DNA from: Mycobacterium sp. URHB0044
GTDB lineage: Bacteria; Actinomycetota; Actinomycetes; Mycobacteriales; Mycobacteriaceae
Direction: 5' to 3'
Length of the DNA: 64,000 nucleotides
Assembly (NCBI RefSeq): GCF_000620625.1
Contig: NZ_JIAW01000029.1
Coordinates: forward strand, 16,001-80,000
Shown piece by piece: positions 25,488-33,514 of this stretch (position 1 is its first letter; every line of letters begins with the position of its first letter). The notes under the pieces were generated by a model, which was not told where the DNA came from, searched no databases, and saw nothing but the letters and a program-made list of their open reading frames with translations. The translations under genes were made by a program, and so were the position numbers.

Positions 25488-26356
25488 GAAACCTCCGCCT
25501 TCAGCGCGCGCGCCCGAGCCGCGGTGACGACCGTGGCCACCGCTCCGACGACGGCCGCGAAGATCAGTGTCTGCGCGGCGGCGGTGCCCATGTCGAAACT
25601 GCCCCGCAGGCCTGTCTGGTAGATCGCGTACGGCGACAGCGTGGTGGCGAAACCCGGTCCGCCGGAGGTGATTACGACGATCAGGTCGAACACCTTGTAG
25701 CCGATCACCAACTCGAGGACGACCACGGCCCACAGCGTAGGAGCGACGGCCGGCCAGACCACCGTGGTGAACGTCCGCCACGGGCTCGCGCCGTCGATGC
25801 GGGCCGACTCCAGCAGTTCGGGCCGCACCACGCCGAGCGCCGCGAACGAGATCAGCACGGCGAACGGCGTCCACTGCCAGACGTGGATCAACAGGATCAC
25901 CAGAAAGGCGCCGACACCGGAACCCAGCGGATTGAACCCTCCGAGGCCGATCGCCGAGAACACCTGCGCGAAGCCACCGCCGACCGGTGCCAGCAGCAGT
26001 TTCCACGCCACCCCGATGAGAACCGGCGCGGTCACCAACGGCAGCAGCAACAGCGCACCGACGACGCCGAAGTTGGTGCCGCGGGCGCGCAGCAGCGCGG
26101 CGACGGCCAGACCCAGCAGGGTGGTTGCACCGGCCGCCAGCACGGCGAACACCGTCGACCGCGCCAGCGACGGGACGAATGCCGGCGAGGCCAGGGCGGA
26201 GCTGAAGTTCTCGGCACCGGAGAAGCTGCGGAGCGGATGGGCCAGCGACGAATCCGTGATGGCCAGCGCGATCAGGTATCCCGTTGGGTAGACGAGGAAT
26301 AGCAGCAGCCCGGCCGCGGCAGGCAACGCCAGCCAGAGCGGGACGCGCCGGGTCAT
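25484..26356 (-). CDS. ABC transporter permease (MalF type)
   Basis: The 290-residue permease starts with a cytoplasmic MTRRVPLW, then six membrane segments, and has the EAA loop LLESARIDGASPWRTFTTVV. It pairs with the MalG-type permease downstream. The ATG at 26356 overlaps the stop of the substrate-binding lipoprotein (ATGA). Confidence 0.9.
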   Translation of the reverse strand: MTRRVPLWLALPAAAGLLLFLVYPTGYLIALAITDSSLAHPLRSFSGAENFSSALASPAFVPSLARSTVFAVLAAGATTLLGLAVAALLRARGTNFGVVGALLLLPLVTAPVLIGVAWKLLLAPVGGGFAQVFSAIGLGGFNPLGSGVGAFLVILLIHVWQWTPFAVLISFAALGVVRPELLESARIDGASPWRTFTTVVWPAVAPTLWAVVVLELVIGYKVFDLIVVITSGGPGFATTLSPYAIYQTGLRGSFDMGTAAAQTLIFAAVVGAVATVVTAARARALKAEVS

Positions 26357-27705
26357 GACAGGGATTGCTCCCAGCTGGCTTGCGCGTTGCCCAGCGACTG
26401 CTCCACGGTTTGGCTGCCTGCGATCGCGAGTGCGAGCTGATCGACCAGATCCTGCAGCAGCTTCGGTGCGCCGGCTTCCTTGGGCCACACCAGCGGTCGG
26501 CCACCGAGGCCCTGCCTGATCGGTCCGATCGCCTTGGTGACCACCTTGGCGTAGCCGTCGGCGTCCAGCACGGCGGCACGGATTGGGTCGATGCCCGCCC
26601 CAGCCGTCGACGACACGCTGAGGTTCTGGGCGGCCGCCGTGGCCCACGCCACGAACGCGGCGGCCGCGTCGGGGTTCTTCGCGGCGGTGGAGATGCCAAG
26701 CCCGAATCCGGCGTCCAGCGCGGTGCGTGGCGTCGTGTTCGTGCCCCCGACGGGCAGTGACACCGCGCCCCATCGCCCCGCGATCTTCGATGCCGTCGGA
26801 TCCTCCGCACGCAGCGCCATGTCGGTCCAGGTGTCCAGTAGCGCGCCCTGACCGGACAGGAACGCCGAGTTGGCCTGGTCGAAACCGATCTGCAACGGCG
26901 TGGGCAGCGCGGACGGCGCGACCGCCACCAGGTGCTTGGCCGCGGCGATCGCGGCATCGGAGGTCAGGGTCGGCTTGCCGTCGGCGTCGACCAGCTCGCC
27001 GCCGTAACCGGTGAGCCGATTGATGAACGAGCAGCCAAGGATCATCGGGACCTGCTGGCCGGACACGATCGCGCCGTATGCGGCGCCGCGGGCGTCGGTG
27101 GTGATCTTGGCCGATACCTCGTCGTAGTCGTCCCAGGTCTTCGGCGGTTCCACCTTGTAGCGGTCGAGCAGTTCGGCGTTGTAGAAGAGGATGTGGACGT
27201 CCCCGTCATACGGCAGGCCGTACCGCTTGCCGTCCAGCAGCGTGTACGGGTCGTAGATCGACGGTAGGTAGCCGCTGACATCGATCTTGTCCTTGTTGGT
27301 GTCGATCCACTCGGTCAGATCGGTGAGCGCGCCGGCATCGACGAGGTCACCAAGACCGAAGTAGAAGTAGTCGAAGACGTCGAATTCGCCGGTGCCGCTT
27401 TGCACGTCCAGGATCTGCTTGCTGGTGAGCTGGTCATACGGTGCGGCGGTCACGTCGAGATCGCCGCCCGATGCCGCCTTCCAGGCCGGCGCCAGCACGT
27501 CGCGGAACGACGTGACGTGCGGTTGGTTGACCAGCAGCTTGAGCGTGACGCCGTCGAACCTTCCCGACACCGGCGCGCTTCCCGCCAAGGCGTGAGTCGT
27601 CTCCGAGGAGCCGCAGGCCGCCAGCAGCGGGCCAAGGGCCGCAGCCCCGCCGGCCAGACCGATCAATTGCAGCGCGCGGCGTCGCGAGAACGCGGAGGTA
27701 GTCAC
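26353..27705 (-). CDS. ABC transporter substrate-binding lipoprotein (family 1)
   Basis: The 450-residue protein starts with a twin-arginine-like signal (FSRRRALQLIG) and a lipobox LAAC, so it is probably a Tat-exported lipoprotein on the outer face of the membrane. The mature part has the fold pattern of family 1 solute-binding proteins, with AAKNPDAAAAFVAWATA near the end. The GTG at 27705 was chosen because the signal starts there; upstream in-frame sequence lacks signal character. It is the first gene of the importer operon. The family binds sugars or polyols, but the ligand cannot be read from sequence. Confidence 0.88.
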   Translation of the reverse strand: MTTSAFSRRRALQLIGLAGGAAALGPLLAACGSSETTHALAGSAPVSGRFDGVTLKLLVNQPHVTSFRDVLAPAWKAASGGDLDVTAAPYDQLTSKQILDVQSGTGEFDVFDYFYFGLGDLVDAGALTDLTEWIDTNKDKIDVSGYLPSIYDPYTLLDGKRYGLPYDGDVHILFYNAELLDRYKVEPPKTWDDYDEVSAKITTDARGAAYGAIVSGQQVPMILGCSFINRLTGYGGELVDADGKPTLTSDAAIAAAKHLVAVAPSALPTPLQIGFDQANSAFLSGQGALLDTWTDMALRAEDPTASKIAGRWGAVSLPVGGTNTTPRTALDAGFGLGISTAAKNPDAAAAFVAWATAAAQNLSVSSTAGAGIDPIRAAVLDADGYAKVVTKAIGPIRQGLGGRPLVWPKEAGAPKLLQDLVDQLALAIAGSQTVEQSLGNAQASWEQSLS

Positions 27706-27872
27706 GACTTCTGAAGCTATAAAGCCGCCGCCGGTCGGCGGTAGGTAAATACTCGTGGCGATCGCTACTGGTCGAGGACTCTCCAACGTGCGCTCGTGTG
27801 CCAGTTTTCGGCCGATTTTCGACCACCCGCGCACGTTCGCCAGCGGCAAACCGGGCGCGGTACCGTGGAGCA

Positions 27873-28262
27873 ATGTCCACTACACGGCGTAGGAGACCGG
27901 CGTTGATCGCGCTGGTGGTCCTCGCCGCTGCCGGCTGCCTCGGCCTGGCCTGGTGGCAGTGGACCCGCTACGAGTCCGCATCTGGCACGTTCCAGAACCT
28001 CGGCTACGCCCTGCAGTGGCCGATGTTCGCGGCGTTCTGCTTCTACGGCTACTACAAGTTCGTCCGCTACGAAGAGGCGCCGCCTGTGCCCGCAGCGAAG
28101 GACGAACAGACCGAGATCCCGGCCGGCCTGCTGCCCGAAAGACCCAAGCCCGCAACGCAAGCCGACAGCGATCCCGAGATTCGCGAGTACAACGCCTACC
28201 TGGCCGAGCTCGCCAAATCCGACGACACCTCGAAAACCCCTGACGACAGGACCAATCCATGA
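27873..28262 (+). CDS. lprD: LprD-like membrane protein (Rv1343c homologue)
   Basis: The 129-residue protein has a basic N-terminus (STTRRRRP), a first membrane segment with VLAAAGCLGLAWWQW, a second hydrophobic stretch (LQWPMFAAFCFYGYYKF) and a charged C-terminal tail. The size and the two-segment plan match the mycobacterial LprD/Rv1343c family, whose function is unknown. The AAGC-type cysteine can be read as a weak lipobox. It overlaps the next gene by ATGA and marks the left border of the block syntenic with M. tuberculosis. Confidence 0.8.
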   Translation: MSTTRRRRPALIALVVLAAAGCLGLAWWQWTRYESASGTFQNLGYALQWPMFAAFCFYGYYKFVRYEEAPPVPAAKDEQTEIPAGLLPERPKPATQADSDPEIREYNAYLAELAKSDDTSKTPDDRTNP

Positions 28263-28642
28263 GCAGCCCCGATCCCGAGGCCCCCGCCGAACGGCCGGAA
28301 GCCGCCGATCCTGCGCCCTCGACGTCGCAACGGGAGACCGTGCGCAAGGCCCTGCTCGGCTATCGCGTGCTGGCCTGGACCACGGGCATCTGGCTGATCG
28401 CGCTCTGCTACGAGATGGTGCTCAAGTACATCGTCAAGGTCGACGATCCGCCGAGCTGGATCGGGATCGTGCACGGCTGGGTCTACTTCGTCTACCTGCT
28501 GTTCACCGCGAACCTGGCGACCAAGGTGCGCTGGCCCATCCCGAAGACCATCGGCGTCCTATTGGCGGGCACCATCCCGCTGCTGGGCATCATCGTCGAG
28601 CATTTCCAGACGCGGAACATCAAGGCGCAGTTCGGCTTATAG
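28259..28642 (+). CDS. DUF3817 membrane protein (Rv1342c homologue)
   Basis: The 127-residue protein has an acidic, proline-rich N-terminus and three hydrophobic segments in the order of DUF3817: YRVLAWTTGIWLIALCYEM, GIVHGWVYFVYLLFTAN and IGVLLAGTIPLLGIIVE. The function is unknown. It overlaps the LprD-like gene by ATGA. Its stop overlaps the stop of the convergent MFS gene by six bases. A second DUF3817 protein is encoded at 51814-52215. Confidence 0.85.
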   Translation: MSSPDPEAPAERPEAADPAPSTSQRETVRKALLGYRVLAWTTGIWLIALCYEMVLKYIVKVDDPPSWIGIVHGWVYFVYLLFTANLATKVRWPIPKTIGVLLAGTIPLLGIIVEHFQTRNIKAQFGL

Positions 28643-30415
28643 ACCCGTCGGCAGTGGCGTCGTCTGCACGTCGAATTCGGCGGCGCCCCGTCGGACACCG
28701 TAGGTGTCCCAGCCGTCGACCTCCCGCTGCCGGTAGAACCGATCGCGTCCATGCGGCGTCAGGTAGAACGCCGGCACGTCACCGCGCCTCGATCCGGTCG
28801 CCAACCCGTCGCGCAGCAGCCCGCTGACGTGCCTGCTGACGGTCGACACCTCCGCCCCGAACGTGGCGGCCAATTGCCCGAGAGTCAGCCCATCCCCACG
28901 GTCGAGCCGGCTGCACACCAGGTAGGCGCTGGGGTCCAGCCGCGTAACGGTGTCCGGCTGCATGCGCTCGGCGGCGAAGTCCTCCACCACAGCGTCCAAT
29001 GGCTCGTCCGACACCGCTCGCGCGGTGGGAATCGTCAGGGCCAGCACCGCCCCGACACCCGCGGCTCCCGCGGCCACCAGCAACGCGATGCGGAAGGCAT
29101 CGAAGGTGGGGAACTCGGCACCCACGACCGTCATCGTCAGCCCGGCCAGAATCGCGGCCATGACGGCGCTGGAGATCGACGTGCCCAGCGAGCGTGCCAG
29201 CGCGTTGATCCCGTTCGCCGCCGCCGTCTCGGACATGGGCACGGCCGCGTTGATCAGCGCGGGCATCGACGCGAACGCGAACCCCACACCGATGCTGACC
29301 AGCACGTTGAGCACCAGCACCCGCGGCGCGCTGTCGAGCAACCACAGCCCGCCGACGTATCCACCGCCGATGATCGCGCAACCCATGAACAGCGTGTACT
29401 TGGGCCCGAACCGACCTGCGATCCTGGCCGCGATCGGTGCCGCCAGCATCATCGCCAGCCCGCCGGGCGCCAGCCACAGACCGGCGTGCAGCATCGACTG
29501 GCCCAGGCCGTAGCCCGTCTGGGTCGGCATCTCGAGCACCTGCGGCGCGATCAGCGACAGGGCGAACATCGAGAAGCCGACGCCGATCGACGCGACGTTC
29601 GTGGTCAGCACTGGGCGGCGCACGGTGGTGCGCAGGTCGACGATCGGCGACTCGATGCGCAGCTGCCAGGTCGCGAACAACGCGAAGATCATCAGCGACG
29701 CGCCGAACATGCCCAGCGTCTGCGCCGACGTCCACCCCCAGCCGTTGCCCTTGGTGATGCCGAGCAACAGCGTGACCAGCCCGCCCGCCAGCAGGATCGC
29801 GCCAAGCGGATCGAACCGGTCCGACGACGATGCGGGCACCGCAGGCACCATGAACGCGAACAGCAGCAGCGACGCGACGCCAAGGGCGGCCGCGAACCAG
29901 AACAACGCGTGCCAGCTGAACTGTTGGGCGATGGCCGCAGACAGCGGCAGGCCAAGTGCACCACCCACACCCAACGACGCGCTCATCAAACCCATTGCGC
30001 TACCGACGCGTTCGGCGGGCACCGACGCCCGCAGCACGCTGATGCCCAGCGGAATGATGGGCAGCGCCAGACCCTGCAGACCGCGTCCGATGACGAACGG
30101 AATCAGTGAGCTGGTCGTCGCCGCGATCAGCGAACCGGCGGTCAGCACCACCGCGCACGCGATGAGAATTGGCTTGGGGCCATACATGTCACCCAAACGG
30201 CCGAACACGGGCGTCGCGACCGCCGCGGTCAACAACGTCGCCGTGATGGCCCACGACGCGTTGGACGGGCTGGCGTTCAACAACTTCGGCAGTTCGGGGA
30301 TCAGCGGGATGATCAGCGTCTGCATCAAAGACACACTGATGCCCGCCGCCGACAACACGGCGACGAGGATGCCGGGATGAGGCGGCCGGGTGGGCGCCGA
30401 ACCTGGCGTACCCAT
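28637..30415 (-). CDS. MFS transporter (EmrB/QacA type) with C-terminal MarR-like winged helix
   Basis: Residues 1 to about 475 form a DHA2-type drug/proton antiporter with about fourteen membrane segments, including GRLGDMYGPKPILIA (motif A) and GLMSASLGVGGALGLPL. The last 100 residues are soluble and contain LTLGQLAATFGAEVSTVSRH followed by a wing-like YLTPHGRDRFYRQ, which looks like a MarR-type DNA-binding domain. Transporter and regulator would then be one polypeptide. There is no stop or frameshift between them. The ATG at 30415 was chosen over a GTG at 30427; neither has a clear ribosome site. It sits between rdgB and the Rv1342c homologue, where M. tuberculosis has no transporter. Confidence 0.85.
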   Translation of the reverse strand: MGTPGSAPTRPPHPGILVAVLSAAGISVSLMQTLIIPLIPELPKLLNASPSNASWAITATLLTAAVATPVFGRLGDMYGPKPILIACAVVLTAGSLIAATTSSLIPFVIGRGLQGLALPIIPLGISVLRASVPAERVGSAMGLMSASLGVGGALGLPLSAAIAQQFSWHALFWFAAALGVASLLLFAFMVPAVPASSSDRFDPLGAILLAGGLVTLLLGITKGNGWGWTSAQTLGMFGASLMIFALFATWQLRIESPIVDLRTTVRRPVLTTNVASIGVGFSMFALSLIAPQVLEMPTQTGYGLGQSMLHAGLWLAPGGLAMMLAAPIAARIAGRFGPKYTLFMGCAIIGGGYVGGLWLLDSAPRVLVLNVLVSIGVGFAFASMPALINAAVPMSETAAANGINALARSLGTSISSAVMAAILAGLTMTVVGAEFPTFDAFRIALLVAAGAAGVGAVLALTIPTARAVSDEPLDAVVEDFAAERMQPDTVTRLDPSAYLVCSRLDRGDGLTLGQLAATFGAEVSTVSRHVSGLLRDGLATGSRRGDVPAFYLTPHGRDRFYRQREVDGWDTYGVRRGAAEFDVQTTPLPTGL

Positions 30416-30475
30416 CTGATGACCCACGCCGCGACACTACACGTTAGTTACGCTAGGCAAAATTTGCTGCCGCGG

Positions 30476-31081
30476 TCAGGACGCGGTCAGCGCGCGCAGC
30501 GCAGGCACCAGGAGCGCCAACGCGCGTCCCCGGTGCGACGCCGCGTCCTTCTCCTCCGGGGTCAGTTCGGCCGCCGAGCGGGACGAGCCGAGCGGGACGA
30601 AGATCGGGTCGTAGCCGAAGCCGCCGTTCCCCCGCGGCTCACGCGCCACGACGCCCGGCCACTCCCCCCGCACCACGGTCTCGCCGGCCGACGACACCAA
30701 GGCACACGCCGACACGAACGCCGCACCGCGCCGCGAGTCGGGGAAGTCGCTCAGTTGCGCCAACACCAGCCGTAGATTCGCCTCGTCGTCACCGTGCGCA
30801 CCGGCCCAGCGCGCGGACAACACACCCGGCATGCCGTTCAACGCGTCCACGGCGATTCCGGAGTCGTCCGCCACGGCGGGCACACCGGTCGCGCGGAACG
30901 CGTCGCGCGCCTTGGCCGCCGCGTTCTCCTCGAACGTCGCACCGGTCTCCGGCGCTTCGTCGAAGGCCGCGACGTCGTCGAGCGACAGCAGCCGCAGACC
31001 GGACACCCCCGCCGCGTCGAGCACCCGGCGAAGTTCAGCCAGCTTCTTGGGATTGCGGCTGGCGACCAGCAGATCGGTCAG
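30476..31081 (-). CDS. rdgB: XTP/dITP diphosphatase (RdgB/HAM1), CTG start proposed
   Basis: RdgB hydrolyses non-canonical purine triphosphates to monophosphates. The frame has ATFEENAAAKARDAF, VADDSGIAVDAL, GGFGYDPIF and SHRGRAL, all family motifs. The only ATG or GTG that opens it (GTG at 31024) would delete the essential ASRNPKKLAEL motif. Homology continues to LTDLLVASRN, where CTG (31081-31079) overlaps the rph stop as CTGA, just as other genes here overlap as ATGA or GTGA. AAGAAGG lies about ten bases before it. The CTG start gives 201 residues, the normal family length. Confidence 0.88.
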   Translation of the reverse strand: MTDLLVASRNPKKLAELRRVLDAAGVSGLRLLSLDDVAAFDEAPETGATFEENAAAKARDAFRATGVPAVADDSGIAVDALNGMPGVLSARWAGAHGDDEANLRLVLAQLSDFPDSRRGAAFVSACALVSSAGETVVRGEWPGVVAREPRGNGGFGYDPIFVPLGSSRSAAELTPEEKDAASHRGRALALLVPALRALTAS

Positions 31082-31860
31082 CTTCCGAACGCCTTCTTGC
31101 CGGGCGTGGTCGGCTCGGGCAGCACACCGGGGTACGGCAGCTCCAACGCCGCACGCTGAATCTCGAACAGTTGCTCGGTCGCGACGAGCGCCAAGTCGAG
31201 CATCTTGTCCAGCGTCGAGCGCGGGAACGTCGCACCCTCACCCGTGCCCTGGATCTCGACGAGCGTGCCGGTGTCGGTGGCGACGACGTTCATGTCCACC
31301 TCGGCGCGCGAGTCCTCGGTGTAGGGCAGATCGACGCGCACCCGGCCGTCGACCACGCCGACGGACACCGCGGCGATCGCGCACGACAGCGGCCGCGGAT
31401 CGGACAGCCGTCCTGCGGCGGATAGGTACGTGATGGCGTCGGCCAACGCGACGTAGGCGCCGGTGATGGCTGCCGTGCGGGTGCCGCCGTCGGCCTGCAG
31501 CACGTCGCAGTCGATCGCGATGGTGTTCTCGCCGAGCGCACCGAGGTCGATGCACGCACGCAGCGAGCGGCCGACCAGCCTGCTGATCTCCTGCGTGCGC
31601 CCGCCGACGCGGCCCTTGACCGATTCGCGGTCCGACCGGTCGTGGGTGGCGGCGGGCAGCATCGCGTACTCGGCGGTGAGCCAGCCCTGACCGGACCCCT
31701 TACGCCAGCGCGGGACGCCCTCGGTGACGCTGGCCGCGCACATGACCCGGGTTTGCCCGAACTCCACCAGCACCGATCCGGCGGGATGGGAGGTGAAGCC
31801 GCGGGTGATGGTTACCGGTCTCAACTCGTCGTCGAGGCGGCCGTCTTCTCGTCTGGACAC
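31078..31860 (-). CDS. rph: Ribonuclease PH
   Basis: RNase PH trims the 3' ends of tRNA precursors by phosphorolysis. The 260-residue protein is full length, with RREDGRLDDELRPV at the start, the RWRKGSGQGWLTAEYAML block and GTRTAAITGAY. It starts at GTG (31860) and its stop overlaps the proposed CTG start of rdgB, a gene pair conserved across actinobacteria (Rv1340-Rv1341). Confidence 0.96.
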   Translation of the reverse strand: MSRREDGRLDDELRPVTITRGFTSHPAGSVLVEFGQTRVMCAASVTEGVPRWRKGSGQGWLTAEYAMLPAATHDRSDRESVKGRVGGRTQEISRLVGRSLRACIDLGALGENTIAIDCDVLQADGGTRTAAITGAYVALADAITYLSAAGRLSDPRPLSCAIAAVSVGVVDGRVRVDLPYTEDSRAEVDMNVVATDTGTLVEIQGTGEGATFPRSTLDKMLDLALVATEQLFEIQRAALELPYPGVLPEPTTPGKKAFGS

Positions 31861-31887
31861 CCGGCAACCCTAACGGGCAGCTCTGAC

Positions 31888-32661
31888 TCAGTGATGCGCG
31901 ACGTCGAACGTCTCGTTGCAGACCACCGCGTGCACGGGACCGTCGAACTCGGCCTTCGCCTCGCTGATCACGTCCTCGCGGGAGGTCCACGGCGGAATGT
32001 GGGTCAAGAGCAGTTCACGGACGCCGGCCTTCTTGGCGGCGCGACCGGCCTCGGTGCCGGACAGGTGCAGCTTCGGCGGGCGGTCGGCAGCGTGGGTCCA
32101 GGACGCCTCGCACAGAAACGCGTCCGCGCCGCGCGCGAGTTCGACCAACGCGTCGCAGTAGCCGGTGTCGCCGCTGTAGACGAACGTCGCACCGGACGGG
32201 TCGGTGATCCGCATGCCGTAGGACTCCGTCGGATGGCAGACCAGCCGCGGCAGCACGGACAGGCCGCCGATGGCGACCGGCTGATTGTCGGTCCAGTTGC
32301 GGACGTCGAAGATGTCGGAGAAGTCGTCGATCTCGCGGCCCTCTGGCGAGGATGCCGCGCCGAGACGCTCCCAGGTGTTCGCGGGCCCGTACATCAGGGC
32401 GCGTCCCTTGGGCGGGTTCGGATGGTAGCGGCGCCAGACGAACAGCCCGGGGAGATCCAGGCAGTGGTCGGCATGGAGGTGCGAGAGCAGGACGTTCACG
32501 GTGCCGGGATCGGCGTGGCGCTGCAGGGCGCCGAGCACGCCGCCGCCGAAGTCGATCACCAGCGGTGGTGTATCGGGTGCAGTCACCAAATATCCGGAAG
32601 CTGGCGAATCGGGACCGACCACACTGCCGGAGCATCCCAGTACGGTGATTCGCACGCTCAC
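31888..32661 (-). CDS. Metallo-beta-lactamase-fold cyclic nucleotide phosphodiesterase (Rv1339 homologue)
   Basis: The 257-residue protein has the metal-binding HLHADHCLD motif, SGDTGYCDALVEL and a C-terminal THIPPW, the pattern of RNase Z-like hydrolases. Its M. tuberculosis counterpart Rv1339 has been described as an atypical phosphodiesterase that degrades cAMP. It starts at GTG (32661). It lies directly before rph-rdgB on the same strand. In other mycobacteria murI lies on its upstream side, but here that gene is absent. Confidence 0.9.
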   Translation of the reverse strand: MSVRITVLGCSGSVVGPDSPASGYLVTAPDTPPLVIDFGGGVLGALQRHADPGTVNVLLSHLHADHCLDLPGLFVWRRYHPNPPKGRALMYGPANTWERLGAASSPEGREIDDFSDIFDVRNWTDNQPVAIGGLSVLPRLVCHPTESYGMRITDPSGATFVYSGDTGYCDALVELARGADAFLCEASWTHAADRPPKLHLSGTEAGRAAKKAGVRELLLTHIPPWTSREDVISEAKAEFDGPVHAVVCNETFDVAHH

Positions 32662-32832
32662 TAGCTTGCCATGCCCGATCTTGCTTGCACGAAAACATCA
32701 GTGCTTTCCGCGGCGAGTTTCATTCTCCCGCCATGACGTGACGCCCCACCTGCGGCGACGGTGATGGAGGCGCTAAACGCAACTGGGCGGGAATGTGGCG
32801 GACGCCTCACTTCAGCAAAGCGCCGTCAGCAG

Positions 32833-33495
32833 TCAGTACGACAGCTGCGACGACGGACCGGTCTTGCGCTTCTCACGGGCCTTGCGTTCCGGCCCGGACA
32901 GCAGGTAGGCAGCCAACACACCGGCGACGGCACCGCAGAAGTGGCCCTGCCACGACACCCCGAAGGTGCCGGGCAGCACGCCGAGCAGGACACCGCCGTA
33001 GACGAACAGCACGATGATCCCCACGACGATCTCCCACACCTTGCGGGTGAAGAAGCCGAACACGATGAGGAACGTCAGCCAGCCGAAGATCAGCCCCGAC
33101 GCTCCGATGTGGTTGGTCTCGATCCCTGGCGGCGCTCCGGTGTTGCCGATCAGCCAGGTGCCGAAGCCGCCGAGGATCCAGATGATCGCGGTGGCGTAGA
33201 TGAAGCGGGACAGCCCGGCCAGCGTCATCAGGAAACCCAGCACCAGCGCGGGCCCGGTGTTGGCGACCAGGTGCGCCCAGTTCGCGTGCAGCAGCGGCGC
33301 GAAGATGATGCCCGTCAGTCCGTCGGTCTCCAGCGGCCGAATGCCGTTCTGGTCCAAGCGATGTCCGGTCAGGTTGTCCCAGATCTCGACGACGTAGAGC
33401 AGTGCGACGAAGCTGACGACGGTGGCGCCGCCGATCATCCACGTCGGTCGTTTCTTCGGCGCGGGTGTCGCGGAGTATCCGAGCGGTTGATTCAC
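32833..33495 (-). CDS. Rhomboid family intramembrane serine protease (Rv1337 homologue)
   Basis: The 220-residue protein has six or seven membrane segments, the rhomboid catalytic serine S133 in GASGLIFG and the histidine H185 in SWQGHFCGAVAG. The N-terminal HANWAHLVANT also matches the family. Rhomboids cut membrane-anchored substrates within the bilayer; the mycobacterial substrates are not established. A GTG at 33495 is the start; the longer open frame upstream runs antisense-like through cysM. It is followed by a 171-base gap in place of murI. Confidence 0.9.
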   Translation of the reverse strand: MNQPLGYSATPAPKKRPTWMIGGATVVSFVALLYVVEIWDNLTGHRLDQNGIRPLETDGLTGIIFAPLLHANWAHLVANTGPALVLGFLMTLAGLSRFIYATAIIWILGGFGTWLIGNTGAPPGIETNHIGASGLIFGWLTFLIVFGFFTRKVWEIVVGIIVLFVYGGVLLGVLPGTFGVSWQGHFCGAVAGVLAAYLLSGPERKAREKRKTGPSSQLSY

Positions 33496-33514
33496 GCGCG
33501 ATCCGCCTTGCCTG

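Noticed and set aside
28751..30109. Plus-strand frame of 452 codons
   Set aside because: It is antisense to the MFS gene, rich in Arg, Gln and His, and has no recognisable domain; it is a shadow frame typical of GC-rich DNA.
30416..30475. MarR operator upstream of the MFS fusion
   Set aside because: The AT-richer stretch with TAACTAACG is not convincingly symmetrical, so no operator was annotated.
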